Positions 34,401 to 47,800 of a stretch of 64,000 nucleotides of DNA are shown here, one piece after another (the first letter of the stretch is position 1; each line of letters starts with the position of its first letter). A program made the position numbers and the translations under genes. Under the pieces are notes generated by a model that saw nothing but the letters and a program-made list of their open reading frames with translations, did not search any database and was not told the DNA's origin. Source of the DNA: Rugalucina vietnamica (Eukaryota; Mollusca; Bivalvia; Lucinida; Lucinidae); NCBI GenBank assembly GCA_964017185.1, contig OZ024876.1, positions 12,835,726 to 12,899,725 of the forward strand, in the 5' to 3' direction.

Positions 34401-37400
34401 ATGATGTTTTTCTTTTGCTCCGGAGTTAGTAAGTTATTCGGCGCCCAGGGATCTCCATCGTCGGGCAGCTTACTCAATCTGTGAGTCCTGATTTTTGATT
34501 CATCATGATGTTTATCATGATTTATTTGTTTGATCTTGATGATTCATTGACTAGTTAGAGATTCACCACGAGGACCGAAGAACTAACTAAATGTTATGAA
34601 CCACTGCAGAAGCTGAGGGTGAGGTTATGGCCATGTAAAATCGATTTAAACCCGCCAGTAACTTTGTGTTACTGATCGTTCCAAGTCGATACTTCTGTGG
34701 TGGTTCTTTTTGTTTTATTTTTTGGTGTTTAAAATATTTTTGTGCTGTTGGCGCCTTATGCATGTTTTCATATTTTTAGTTAAGTTAAGGTAACTGAGTG
34801 GCCACCTATTGGGAAAATAGCTGCTCATTCGGCTTACGAAATGTTTTCATGGTATTAGTACCTGGTGTTAGTTTGTTTTTTTCCCACCTCGGTTTTTGGA
34901 GTGGGAATCTTTTTCTGATTGCGCCTTTTCCTGATCTTTGCCTACTTGTACCTTATTTTAGATGCTGGAGACGGAGCAGCTGATACAGTTATTAAAAGCA
35001 TTGAAAATAGCGTTCCGTTACCCACGAAATAACGCACTGGACGAGGCTGAGTATAGTGATAGAGTCAGGTTTCGCTTGGCGGAGATCTTCGAGAAAATCG
35101 GGTAGGTAACGAGATAACTGTTCCTGGCATGGGGAAAACATGTCCGTGCAATATATACCCACTTAAACCCCACTTTCATATAGAAAAACTGGGGTTTGCA
35201 GGGGTAAACCTAATTTTCTTATTTTTGATCCAAAACATATATTGTGGGTACCCACAATTTTTGTTTTGAGCAATACTATTAAAATATTCGAATTTTCTGA
35301 TGAAATTTTCAATTTTCACAACTTTGGAAAAGTCTGTATATCACATGGGCATGATTTCGTAATGGACAAAACGAGTCCTAAAGAAACTGGAAAACGAACT
35401 CATAAAAAGGTTAAGTGGGATTCTGAGCAATAAAGATAAAAAAATCGCATTACACGTTACAAATGTAGAGTATAAAACTTAAATGTGATGCGACAGTCTG
35501 TATGCTACATTTGAACCCAATCACGGTTGATCACTATGCTTCCTTCTTTAATTGCACGCCGATGGACCGGACGTCAGATTCTATGACTTACATATAGTTT
35601 GTTTGGACCGGAGCTTCTTGTTCGTTGTTTAGTCAACCGGGGTTCAACTGGTGTTTTTTTGGCCGGGCAGCATATGATTCTTCATGGTCCACAATTTATT
35701 TGTTTGCCCATGATGATTCATTGACTAGTTAGATATTCGCCACGACCGAACAACTAATAAAATGCTGTGAAGCACAGCGGAAGCTGAGAGTGAGGTAAAA
35801 CCGGGTTATTGACAAAAAGGTTCTAATAAAATCAGAACATATCGTTAACCGAGTGAGCAGCTATTTCCCGAAAGGTGGTCACTCAGTTACTCGGACTTTA
35901 CTAAATATACGAAAACGTACATAAAATGTGCAAATAGCACGACAATTCAACACTAAAACATAAAACAGTTCGAACCACAACAGAAGTATCGCCTTGAAAT
36001 GGTTAGCTATATAAAATTACTGGGGACTTATTTAGTTTTTTTTCCACCACGGTTTTTGGAGTGAGACTTTCTTTCTGACAGCGCAATTTCCTAATCGTTG
36101 CTTACTTTTGCATTTTAATAAAAGCCCAAATGTCAGTTTTTCTACATAGGCATACTGTTAAATAAAATAAGTTAAATTGTTTATTTAAAAAAATTCACAA
36201 ACTATTGACAACGCTTACCCAATCCATGTTAGACAACAACATCTAAAGATCGATTACATAAAGGTTCAAGTTAAAATACAGATTCTCTTTTGATATGTGT
36301 TTTTATTATTCGAGTGTCCAGGCGTTCGCCAATTTTACATCTACTGAATTATGTGTCACTGTATACAAAACTTTCTGAAGTAAATGAAAAAATGAAAACC
36401 TGCCCATTTTCAAGAATATTTCATGCTCTATTACTGAAAATTGCATGTTAAAACGTTTTCTCATTCAAAAGTTTAGAGGAAACAAATTTGGAGGTTTTTG
36501 AGAAAACAAATATGAAACCAAATGGAGATTTTTTTATTATTATTATTTCTATGGTTAAATTTCAACCGCCATGGATTAACATACTTTAGCAAGTTTAATT
36601 TCAAAAGACCGATATTCGTTACCAATATGTATTGTACGAGTTATTATATATCTGTACAAATTCATTATTTTATGGGTAGTTTCGGTGTATGTGAGATGAA
36701 ACAAGTGTACATGTACATATAGAAGAGGCGTTTATAACATTAAAGTTGTCCCCCCCCCCACGACTCCGACCGGCATTGTCCGGTTTAAATGATGACCTTA
36801 ACCCAAAGCCGTTATAGAAATGGCATTTCAGATACCTTCAGCAGGTACAAATGCCTATTTTCCCCCCGAATGTTAAATATTGGAATGACCTCCCTGATTC
36901 TCTGATCTCTGCTGAAATGTCAGATGATTGTGTGTCTAAATTTACTTTTCTTGTGAGAGCTTGGAACTTATCCCCTGCGGCCAAGCCCCGTCCCCGTCCC
37001 CAAGCCCCGTCCACTTGGTGTGGTATTGTCAGTTTGAGGCTTCACCAGTAAACTATTCTGATTCTGTTAACGGAACACGAAACCACCATGACCTTTGCCA
37101 CGACAGGTTTACAAAATGGTGGATATGCGCCTTTGTTTTCGCAGTTTCCGAAAATTATGAGCCTCGACTTGTATATTGGTATTTTACATAAATGTTATAC
37201 ATAAAATACCGCATTAATTTGTCACATTAAAACAAACTTAAATGGCTGAACACTATTTGCAACGATTGGAACAATTATATTACATCGTCATTGATTTTGG
37301 CATGGTTCTTTCAGCAATTTATGTATTGTTTTCGTTTTTGTGCTCTTATCAGAAAGAGTTTTCGTTACATTAACTTTTTGAAAGTTATTTTGAAAAGGTT

Positions 37401-40400
37401 AAGCGCATTGTGCGCTTATTAGAACGATTACGGTAATCATAAGTTCTGGACATATCTCGTAGTTATTTCAGTATCACCCGAAATTGCAAGCCGCATCACA
37501 TCATTCTGTGGCAGATCGATTCGGTTTGTTTCATTTTTCAATGAATCCCCTAAATAAGAATATCTACGAATATGACGCCGCGTCGATACTCCTGATTTTC
37601 TCTAGGTTAGACCAGTATGAGCCAGATGTAGCACATAGAGCATTCCTGGACCTTTATCAGTATTACCATACTCAGATCCCTGGTCTAACAGACAAGCTGG
37701 CCAATGAAATTTATTTCCTGACTAGAAACATGGTGGAGCAATTCCAGGACGAAAATCCTTACCTGGTATGTTGTATTTCTTCCTTTACAGTACGTCGCGA
37801 AGTTCTGCTCTACAAATAAACAGCGCTGTCAATTGTTGCATTACCCTCTGTTCTGCCTACAAATATTACGAGAAAAGATCACGATACCTATGTTCTATTA
37901 TATATGCAAACACCTTCAAAAGCATGAATATGAAAGATATTAAGCATTGATAATTCTTCTTCGAAAGTCACTCAATTAAATTTATATGTTGTAAATAAGA
38001 ACACTGTATTGTTAATATTGTTTATAGATGTAAATACAGAAAGTATTATTTACCCAAAATACATACGAAATCGAATTTCTTTTCACTTCGCTTGCAAAAA
38101 AAAAGATTTTTAATATTTTCGCTCAATACCTACATTGTGGGTACACGTTAGAACCGCATCGCCGAGGCGGTTCTAACGAGTACCCACAATATAGGTTTTG
38201 GATCAAAACTAAGAAAATTAGGTATACCTGCAAACCACACTTTTTCTATATAAAACTGGGTATACATTACACGGGCATGTTTTCCTGATGTTTCGGTCAT
38301 TACAGGACTTCAAAGATGTGGCGATATTGAAGCATCATCTTAAGACTATGCAAGAGATGGTTTCTAGTAAGCGGTATAAGACGGACGGTCCCATTGATGA
38401 TGCCGTAAAAGCTATGATTGAAAACCTCATGAAAGCTATCATGTAAGTAATATAATTGATCACTCGCAGTCTGTATATGGGCCTATGATCTTTTTAGTGG
38501 GAGGGAAACGGTTCCTTATATTTGAGCCGCCTCATGGGAAAACAAACATGGGTAACCGCGAAGCTGATCAACGCCTTTGTTTTCGCTACTCGGATAGTGC
38601 AATTCCTCTTCTACTTAAATCCGAAATTTCAAGCTTCTAGCTCTTTTCTGTTCTTGTACAGGCCGGTTTGTGTCGGACCTGTTCGGAAACCACATTGTTG
38701 GTTTTCCCACGAGGCGGCTCATTTATGGCTCATTTATGGTAGGATTGTGAGGCTGTAGAACTTTAAAACAACCCCGTATCATATCAAAAAGCATACCTTA
38801 TCACCTAATTTGTAAAACCTACACCCTATCCAGTTTTACTCGAAGGAACAGTTTGCTAAATTATGTACAAATTTGGGGAGGTCCGTCGCAAATTCCATTA
38901 AGTCATTTTAATCATATTCAGAGAAAATGACTTGGTGTCAGATTTGTTCGATCCTACTATGGAGATGATCATAGAAGTGTATCGTCATGGCAACGCTAGG
39001 GCAGAGGCGGGGCTTGTCATCAATAAGATAAGGACATATTTGATCAGGGAAATCGGAGAGAGAAAGGTAATAGAACTTTTTCTGAAGTAAGATTTGGCAT
39101 ATTAAGCATCGAGGTGTGGCCTTTTCAGAGCAGCAAGCAATGACCAAGAACAGACAAATGCTGCTGACGCTTTTGACTAATTATATGAAAATAACAGCTG
39201 ATGGCATCATGGCGAGATTATGTTTAAAAAGAACACCGTGGTTTATTTGATGAGAATTATTATTGTTGTGTTAATACTGTGATTGTCATATACTGTGATA
39301 GTCATTTAGACAATCACAGTATTAACACAACAATAATAATCCATTCAAGGAATGGGGACTCTGTCATGCCGTTTCCTACCATTGCTTTCATTTTACCTAT
39401 ATTTTGTATTTATTCTTAATTTTACTATCATATTTTATATGAAAATACCCTCGTGATTTATTAATAAACAATACGATTATGTTTCCCGCTTTAACATATT
39501 TTTTTTTGTATCGCAGATTCCAATCGAGCCACTGTTTAAAAGTTGTCTGCGCATGGTACAAGCAATTACTGCCAAAGGGACGCTGTCGGATGATTCCCGA
39601 CTTATGGCCGAAGATGTTATCGACATATTTATCAAACAAGTTGAACATCCGTAAGGAATTCTTATTTGAATACTTGATTACATTAACTTAAGAAGATTCC
39701 GGAAGGTTCACGATAAAAACGGTAACCTATACCAAACAGCAGATGGAAGTAGAGTCTCCCGTAAATATTAGCTTAATGCTTACTATAAATCAAATTAATC
39801 CCTGTCACACAGGACAGCTTTCTCACTGCACTCTCACGGCGTTCAAAAAACGCCGAGGTGAACGCGGTGCGACAGCAAACAACGCCGTAGCAGCTCGATG
39901 GTATTGCCATCATATATGACGCCGAGGCTCGGTGTTCGGTGTTCTAATTAGAGCGCTATGCGAACGCCGCATTGTCTCCGTGGAAACGCTGTAAGATCTC
40001 CATCAACGCAACAAGAGCTCCGCGGGCGCGCAATGAAGTCGTAGTGCAAACGCCTTGGTAGTCCCATGGCGTTTGCATGGAGATGATGCTGCATCCATCG
40101 CGATCTCACTGCGTCTATAGTGTGCTTATACGGTGTGTCTTCGGCGCTTATACTGCGTGTAATTTAGTTTGTTGTGCTCCTGATGCGTTTGCAAGGCGCT
40201 GGCACAGCGTTCGTTGTGAAGCTTTTGCCGCGTTCCTGTTGGCGCTGCCACGGCGTTCATTGCGTTCCCAAGAAGCTTTCACTACTCTAAATGGCGTTTT
40301 GAAACACTAACATATTTCGAAAAAAGATATATATTTTCAAATATGACGAAACCAATTAAAACAGTGTAAAATGATCTGCACATATTCTTTGATAAGTATT

Positions 40401-43400
40401 TATTTCACTATGTACATTGAACACGAGCGAGCCGGATTACTACATGTGTATATGCAGGTCCAGCAAATTCCAACTGCTGGTGCCGCTGCCCGCATAACTC
40501 TGCAAAGACGCAGACGAAGCATTCTACGCCTTTGGGACCGGTCATGATTGGAGGCAGCCAGACGTTTTGAGCATGAACGCTTTCAAAAAAAGACGGGTGC
40601 CAGAGCAAACATACAAATGACGGAAACTTCTGTTTTGCCTACACGCCGTCAGCGCATTGCGAATGCCGTGAAATCACACTGCACGCGCCAAGAGTGCCGC
40701 GCAAGCACAGTGAAGATGTCGTGAGAGCGCGATGGACCGAAAGCTAGAACTCCGTAAGAACGTGGTAGAACGCCGTGTGAACTGCTTAGTAACACCTTGG
40801 TCGCGGTGAAGATGCAGAGAGGAGTCCACCACTGGATTTTATTTTCACAAATAAGATCATTTTTCCTAGCAGTCTCTCGGCGCTCTGGAAAATTTAAGAA
40901 CTCCGTGCCAACGCCGTAAGAACGCCCCTTAGTCTGACAGGTGCTTTACGACAACACACAAGCATTCAAAGTGTAACATAAAAACAGCCTCTTTTTCACG
41001 CCGGAGGCATACTGAACTTCTGTGCACCTAACTGCCATGGGAAATAACACAGAATTTCCGTCAAATAAGCTTAATCCGATTAAAGAAGTTATGTCCCTGT
41101 AGACCGTCGAAACGATATACCTGAGTTTCACCTGTAGCTACTAAAAGTTTTGTCTGATAATTAATTTACCTGTATTTTCCTTACCTGCGCCAAGAGGACG
41201 AGAATCTCGCACAGGGCGAGAATCTCGCTTAATGACTGAGATTTAGTAAGCCCGTTTTCCATGGGACTCAACGGCTCAATCTGGATTTCGTTTCTTCATA
41301 CATTCAAAACGTGTTATTTTGTTTTAAGAAGCATCTTATCTAGTAAATGGGCTTTAGAATAATCTTTGTCTCAGTCGTTGTCACAGCATTTGCGTGGCAT
41401 GATACAGAGACTATACACAACCATGGTGAAAATTATGCCTGCATGGCACAAAAATAAGACAATTTTACTTGTTAATCTAAAAGTACAAGAACACACTTCC
41501 CTATCATTTGACTGAATCGGTATGATACCGAAAAGGATTGGTAGAGGCAATTTTATGTGTCATTGATGCCAAGGCCTCAGAGTACATGTACATCTAGAGA
41601 TAAAGCATCATAGAAAATGTATTTGAGCTGCTAACGCGGACATTCTCTGACGTTTCGTATATGCTGTGTAACGACTTAGATGAAGAAAATAAGGTTATAT
41701 TTTGTACGCACAACATCGAATTCTAATTAAATGCACTTTGGTAATTCCTATCTATTGGCAAATGCAATTGAATTTCCTTCACGTCAGTTTGTGAAAATGA
41801 ACATTTAAAGTCATCATTACAAAAACTTGCTGAATATATTTTTTCAGCTGTAACAATGAAAATTTCATAAGAAAAAAGAAGGACATTTTTAATCATTTAG
41901 CTCCAAATATTGATTGTTGGTACATGTTAGAACTGCCTCGGCAAGGCGGTTCTAACGAGTACCCACAATCTATGTTTTGGAAAAAAAATAACACAAATAG
42001 GTATACCCCTACAAACCCCAGTTTTTCTGTATAAAAGTGGGGTTCAAGTGGATTATGTTTTCCTGATAATTAAAAAAAACTGGCGAATTTCTCAAGGTGC
42101 AGTCTTCATGGTCAAATGGTCATTTTAAGCTCCTATTATTCATAAAACACCCGATGTGTTTTTCTAAATGATTATTTTTGTTATGTCCAAATCAAAATCC
42201 TCTGTCCGACAAAAGCCACTGTCTGGCAAAACTGCCTTTTGTAAAATTAATAAAATAAAGTAATAAAATTATTATAAACTTCAAATGCCTGATCAAATAT
42301 TAATAATATCAATAATAACAAACATAATCATAATAATTAAAATGATAATGATAAATTATATCGTATATACATGTAATTCTGTACTCCGTTATTGACCGCA
42401 CATGAATTCTTGAAATATTCAGTTTTTGTAAAATAAGTGTATAGGACATAATGTCAGCTTTTGAAAGTGCAGACATACAATATTTAATCTCAAAGATAAA
42501 ATTTTGAGCATTTTTATAGTAAAGTATGGTATTAAACTAAAGTACTTTCTTGAATCTCTCACATATTTCCATTACCTGTGGCAACCAATTGCGCATCGAT
42601 ATAACACAGTTACCTGTAATATTCATGGTGCGGACTTAGTCAAATTCCAAACAAAAATAATTTCCAGAAAGAGTTGAAACTGGTATTATCTTGTATTAGG
42701 GAAGCAAAAAGGACTATTACTAGAGTCATTAAATTTATACGTATGTAAAGTATGGAATGTGCAGATTACAAATATAACAGCATCCTAAATTTCCATAAAA
42801 TATTTTTTTGTTTAATTAGACGTAAAAATGGTGAAACACGCGTTTTGACCCTTTCTCAATAGTTTGATATAGGGTAACAATATGCCATCTTCCGACGACT
42901 CGGGAAGCAAAAAGATCAAACTCAAATCAAATAAAATTTATATCATCAGAAAGCTGATAAATTGTATAATATGGATATAACAGCATCCTGTTTCTAACTT
43001 TTTAAATAAAAATAATATAATTGTATAAAAACTGCTTTCCATAGCAATATAATGTTAATTGGTAACCAAATTGGACAGGTAAGGTCTACCTGTCATTGCC
43101 TACGGAAATCCAATAATTCATCGGTATTTTCCGGTAAAAATGCAGGTAAGTTTCACATGGTTATTTATCGTGCACCAACACTTCGCGACAAAAGTGCATA
43201 TACGTAGTCATTATCAATGACTGAATTAAAACAAGGGGTCGTTGGCAAATAATGAAATTATGTCCTACCGTTTTAACGTTTAAAATAAAATTCTTGAAAA
43301 GATAATAAGCTAGTGCTACTTCAGCTTACCATATGATCAGATTGAACCTAACTTATATATGTGCCTGTGCGTGAGAAAACGAACAATTTAGGTTCCGACC

Positions 43401-44793
43401 AGGTCCGACACAAACCGGGATGTACAGTCACATAAGATGGCTAGAGGCTGGAAATTTTGGATTTAGAAAGTTGACGAATTCTACTATTTGTGTAGCGAAA
43501 ACAAAGGCGCTGATCAGCTCCGCAGTTACTGCGAAGCTGATCTGCGCCTTTGTTTTCGCCTATGCAGATTGTTGGTTTTTCCATGCGGTGGCTCATATTT
43601 GTATTTTTCTACACCATTGTATATGTTTGTTAATTATTGTGCCCATCACTAACATTGGATATCCTTTAATCGTTCATTCAGATCGTCAGACGACGTGAAA
43701 CAAATACTGGGATTTCTCAGATGCATTGTATTGTCTGGCAGCCGGGATCTTCTCATCACCATTAAAGGGATCCTGGCAGCTCTAAAGACACGAGGGGTTC
43801 TGGATTGGAAGGTAGAGCATAATTATAAAAACTAGCAAGTTTAGATTGTAACAAAACTCGACGGTAAACAAATTCAGCTGTGAGTTGTGAATTCGCAGAA
43901 ACTCCTGAATTTAATTGTGAATTCAGCTCTGAGTTGTGAACGGTAACGGCGAAGCTGATCAGCATATGGATAGTACCCTTCCATTTTCTTAAATCCGAAA
44001 TACCCAGCCACTAGCCATCTTCTGTTACTTTACAGCCTAATTTGTGTCGGACCTGTTCGGCAACCGCATAGTTGGTTTTCTAATGAGACGGCTTAAATAT
44101 TGTTATCCATCGGCTTGTACTTCATTTCTTGTTTCTGATCTTGCACTGTGATCTTGTTTCTTGTATTGTCAGTGCTCACGTTTTATTGTTAGAAATATGA
44201 AAGCGAAGCTAGAGGGATACTCGAGGCCGTGGGTGAAGTCACAGTACAGAGTATTCGTGATGATGGCGACGTACCACGTACACAAATGGAGTATGGCGAC
44301 TTCGTTGAAGATTACCTTAACATTCTCAGGTAAAATGATACGAGCCGTCTCGTGATAAATCAACAATGTGGTTTCCGAAAACGTCCGACACAAACCGGGC
44401 TGTGCAGTAACAGAAACATGCTTGAAGCTTTTTTGGATTTAAGAATAAGAGTAAGTGTATTATCCGTGTAGCGAAAACAAAGGCGCTGATAAGCTTCGCG
44501 GTTACTGCGAAGTTGATCTGCGTCTTTGTTTTCGCCTATGCAAATTGTTGGTTTTCTCACGAGGCGGCTCGTATGTCAACGCATGTTAGTAGCTTTAGAT
44601 TTGTTAAATATCAATGGTATCTGCATGAGTTCATTGAACTAGGGCAAATGTGATTGAATATTATTTTCCTATTTCATTAAATGTCGCCTAATCCATATTT
44701 TAATTAGTAAGTTTCTCCTGCAGAGTTAATGTAAATAAGTTCATGAAACTAACCAAACGTTTGAATCATGTTGCTTTATTTTCAGTGTGTGTG

Positions 44794-44832
<39 letters not shown>

Positions 44833-47800
44833 ACTGGAAGCGTTACTTGAAGCGTCATTATCAACTTATGAGAAGTATTTTAAGTGTAATTCGCCGAGAC
44901 TTGGCACAACGATCAGCCACAATTAATCTGAGTTGATTGTAAAATATTGTGTTTAAAATGCTATTTTAAATTGTCTTAGATATACGTATGTAGCGTCGTA
45001 CCTAAATTTTCTCTCTGCATTGTGTTTATCATTGTCAGTAAAACTGAGATAAAGCGTGACATTCAAAGCAGTCTCGTCAGTGTGTTCTTCAACTGTGTAG
45101 AGGATGAGACGATGACCAAAGTACGGATAGCTGATGCTGTTGCAGATAGAGAAGGCTGGGATCTTTCTGTAAGTGGCTACTGGGTGAACGTCTAGTTGTT
45201 AACGCATTTCATTTTGCAGCTGTAGTGCATTTACTCGAATAGTCGAGAGATAAGAGCAATATCAATGTAAACTAACTTAAGTGTTTAGCTCATTTGAGCC
45301 GGGGGCTCATAGGTGAGCTTATAGTATACCCATGATCCGTCGTCAGTCGTTGTCGTCGTTCTTGTCCACAATGTTAAAACATTTTCTTCTCTGAAACCAC
45401 CGGGCCAAACAAATCGAAAATTCACGTGAAGCATCCATACATGGAGGAACCATACTATGTATAAATGGTCCAGGTGGACCATTTTACAAACCAAAAACCT
45501 TGCCTCAGATTTTGCTAAAAATAGATTTTGGAATTTAGGTGAGAAAACTATTCCTGAAAACAGCCACAGGTCTCGTTTTTAAAGAACCAGAATAAGAACT
45601 TCTTTTATCATACAAACGTTGCCTTGACAACGTGCCGAAGAACCATAGATAGAGCACATTTTGCACTATTTAGTTTATTTTTGATCATTTCTGAAAATTT
45701 TTTATAATATTTAAGTGCCGGCCCACACGACAATCAAAAAGATAGTTTGCATACAATATCTCTAGATGATACTTAATCGTTATTTCATAATAAGAAATTG
45801 TTTGTCGCGTGGGCCGGTAGTTGAAAATGATGTTAAATGTTGAAAAATAGACCCAAAGTGGCTAAAAAGTGGGGTTTCTGTGTTTTTCGTAGCGTTGCTA
45901 TGGCAACATGTGTTATTTGAATGTGATAGTTTTGCTAGAATTTATAAGCAGGGACCTATACCTGCTATTTGCAATACTTTCTCCTCAAAATACCAAATTT
46001 CATTTTTTAACCAACGCATGAGGCCGAAATCAGGCCTTAAAGCTTCTAGGCCTTTGGTATGTAGCATTGGGGACTGGCTCATCATACATATAGTTTGTTG
46101 AATCATGACCTGGGGTTGATCTTAACCAATTTTACGGCAAGGTCAGATTTGGTCACATAGGCTTTTAAATGGAAAAATGAAAACATCGGATTTGTCAGTA
46201 TGTTTTGTTGTCTGTGACATGAAAGTTGGTAGATACAGACAACTCATTGAATTAATTAAGTTATGTAAGTATTCATGGTCAATGTCATTGCTTGACCTTG
46301 GCCAAAGGTCATTTACATATCAAATCTTAAACCCAATTTTCTCTGAAATCATTTGACCAATCAAAACCAATTTTTGTGTAGTATCCTTAGAAAGGTAGAT
46401 CAAAATATTAAATAACTGGTCCACTGAGGTCACGTGACCAAGATGGTCGCCATTCTTATATATGATAAAAAAAACTTTAAAAATCTGCTTATGTGGAACC
46501 GGTGGACTGATTTCAGTGAAAGTTGGTATGTAACATCATAGTTCGCATAAATCATGACCTTGGGTTGACATTGACGTATTTAACGGCATAGTTAAGGTAA
46601 CTGAGTGGCCACCTATTGGGAAAATAGCTGCTCATTCGGCTTACGATATGTTTCATGGTATAAGTACCTGATTGCTAGTTTGGTTTTTTCCCACCTCGGT
46701 TTTTGGAGTGGGAATCTTTTTCTGATTGCGCCTTTTCCTGATCTTTGCCTACTTGTACCTTCAAATATGGTCACATGGGCTTTTCACTTTGGGAAAAAGT
46801 GCAAACATTGGGTTGTCCACAAAATTTTGTAGAATGTGACCTGAAAGGAGGTAGATGCAAACAACTTACTGATTTAATAACGCTATGTGGACCAGTGGAC
46901 TGATTTCAATGAAAGTTGGTATGAAGCATCAGGGACTCAAGATCAAAGTTACTTTTAACCTTAACCAACATGACCTCAGCCAAAGGTCATTTATCAAAGA
47001 CCATTTCTCAGGTGAGCGTTTACATGACCATAGGTCCTCTGGTTTTAATTTGTTATTTTAATTACACGTACCAGTTTATGAATTAAAAGAAACATGTATG
47101 TAGCAAAGAAGTACAAGTTAACAAGTTTATTTTTCAATCTCTCAATCCTCGTTACCGTGGCAACATGAGGTACAATGAATATACAGCATGATGCGAGCGT
47201 ATTGTACAAACTGCATAAATATACATTAAATAAACATGCAAAATACATACAATACAATATGATTCACAATTATTTAAACATCTTCCCTCTAGATAATTTA
47301 GATAACTGATAAAAGGTTTAAGCATATTTCAATGCACAACGCGTAGCTTTCGTATTGTATAATGTTATATGCTGTAAATTAGAAGATATTTTAATTTAGT
47401 GGTTTCTGTTGTTTAAGAATGAGAAGAGACTGAGGTTAGAAGTCCTGACCAAATGTGACAGAATGCTGAAGAATGTAAACCTAGACTGGCAGAACCCATA
47501 CCTAATTGGAGCGGTCGGACAACTTGTAAACACCGTCATAAATTCTTACAAAGGGTATGGTCCGACACCTTATTTGGATGATAAATACATATTAAAGCTA
47601 TTCATTTTAGTTGGTTAGGACCGGATTTTCTTGTCTGTTGCTTGGCCCACCGGGGTCCAACTGGCGTTTTTTCTTTTGCTCCGGCGTTAGTAAGTTATTC
47701 GGCGCCCAGGGATCTCCATCGTCTGGCAGCTTACTCTATCTGTGAGTCCTCGTTTTTGATTCATCAAGATGTTTATCATGATTTATTTGTTTGTTCTTGA

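Noticed and set aside
37472-37605. Upstream extension of exon 5
   Set aside because: Open in frame, but its acceptor at 37471 requires phase 0 whereas exon 4 ends in phase 2; the acceptor at 37605 has a better pyrimidine tract and the right phase.
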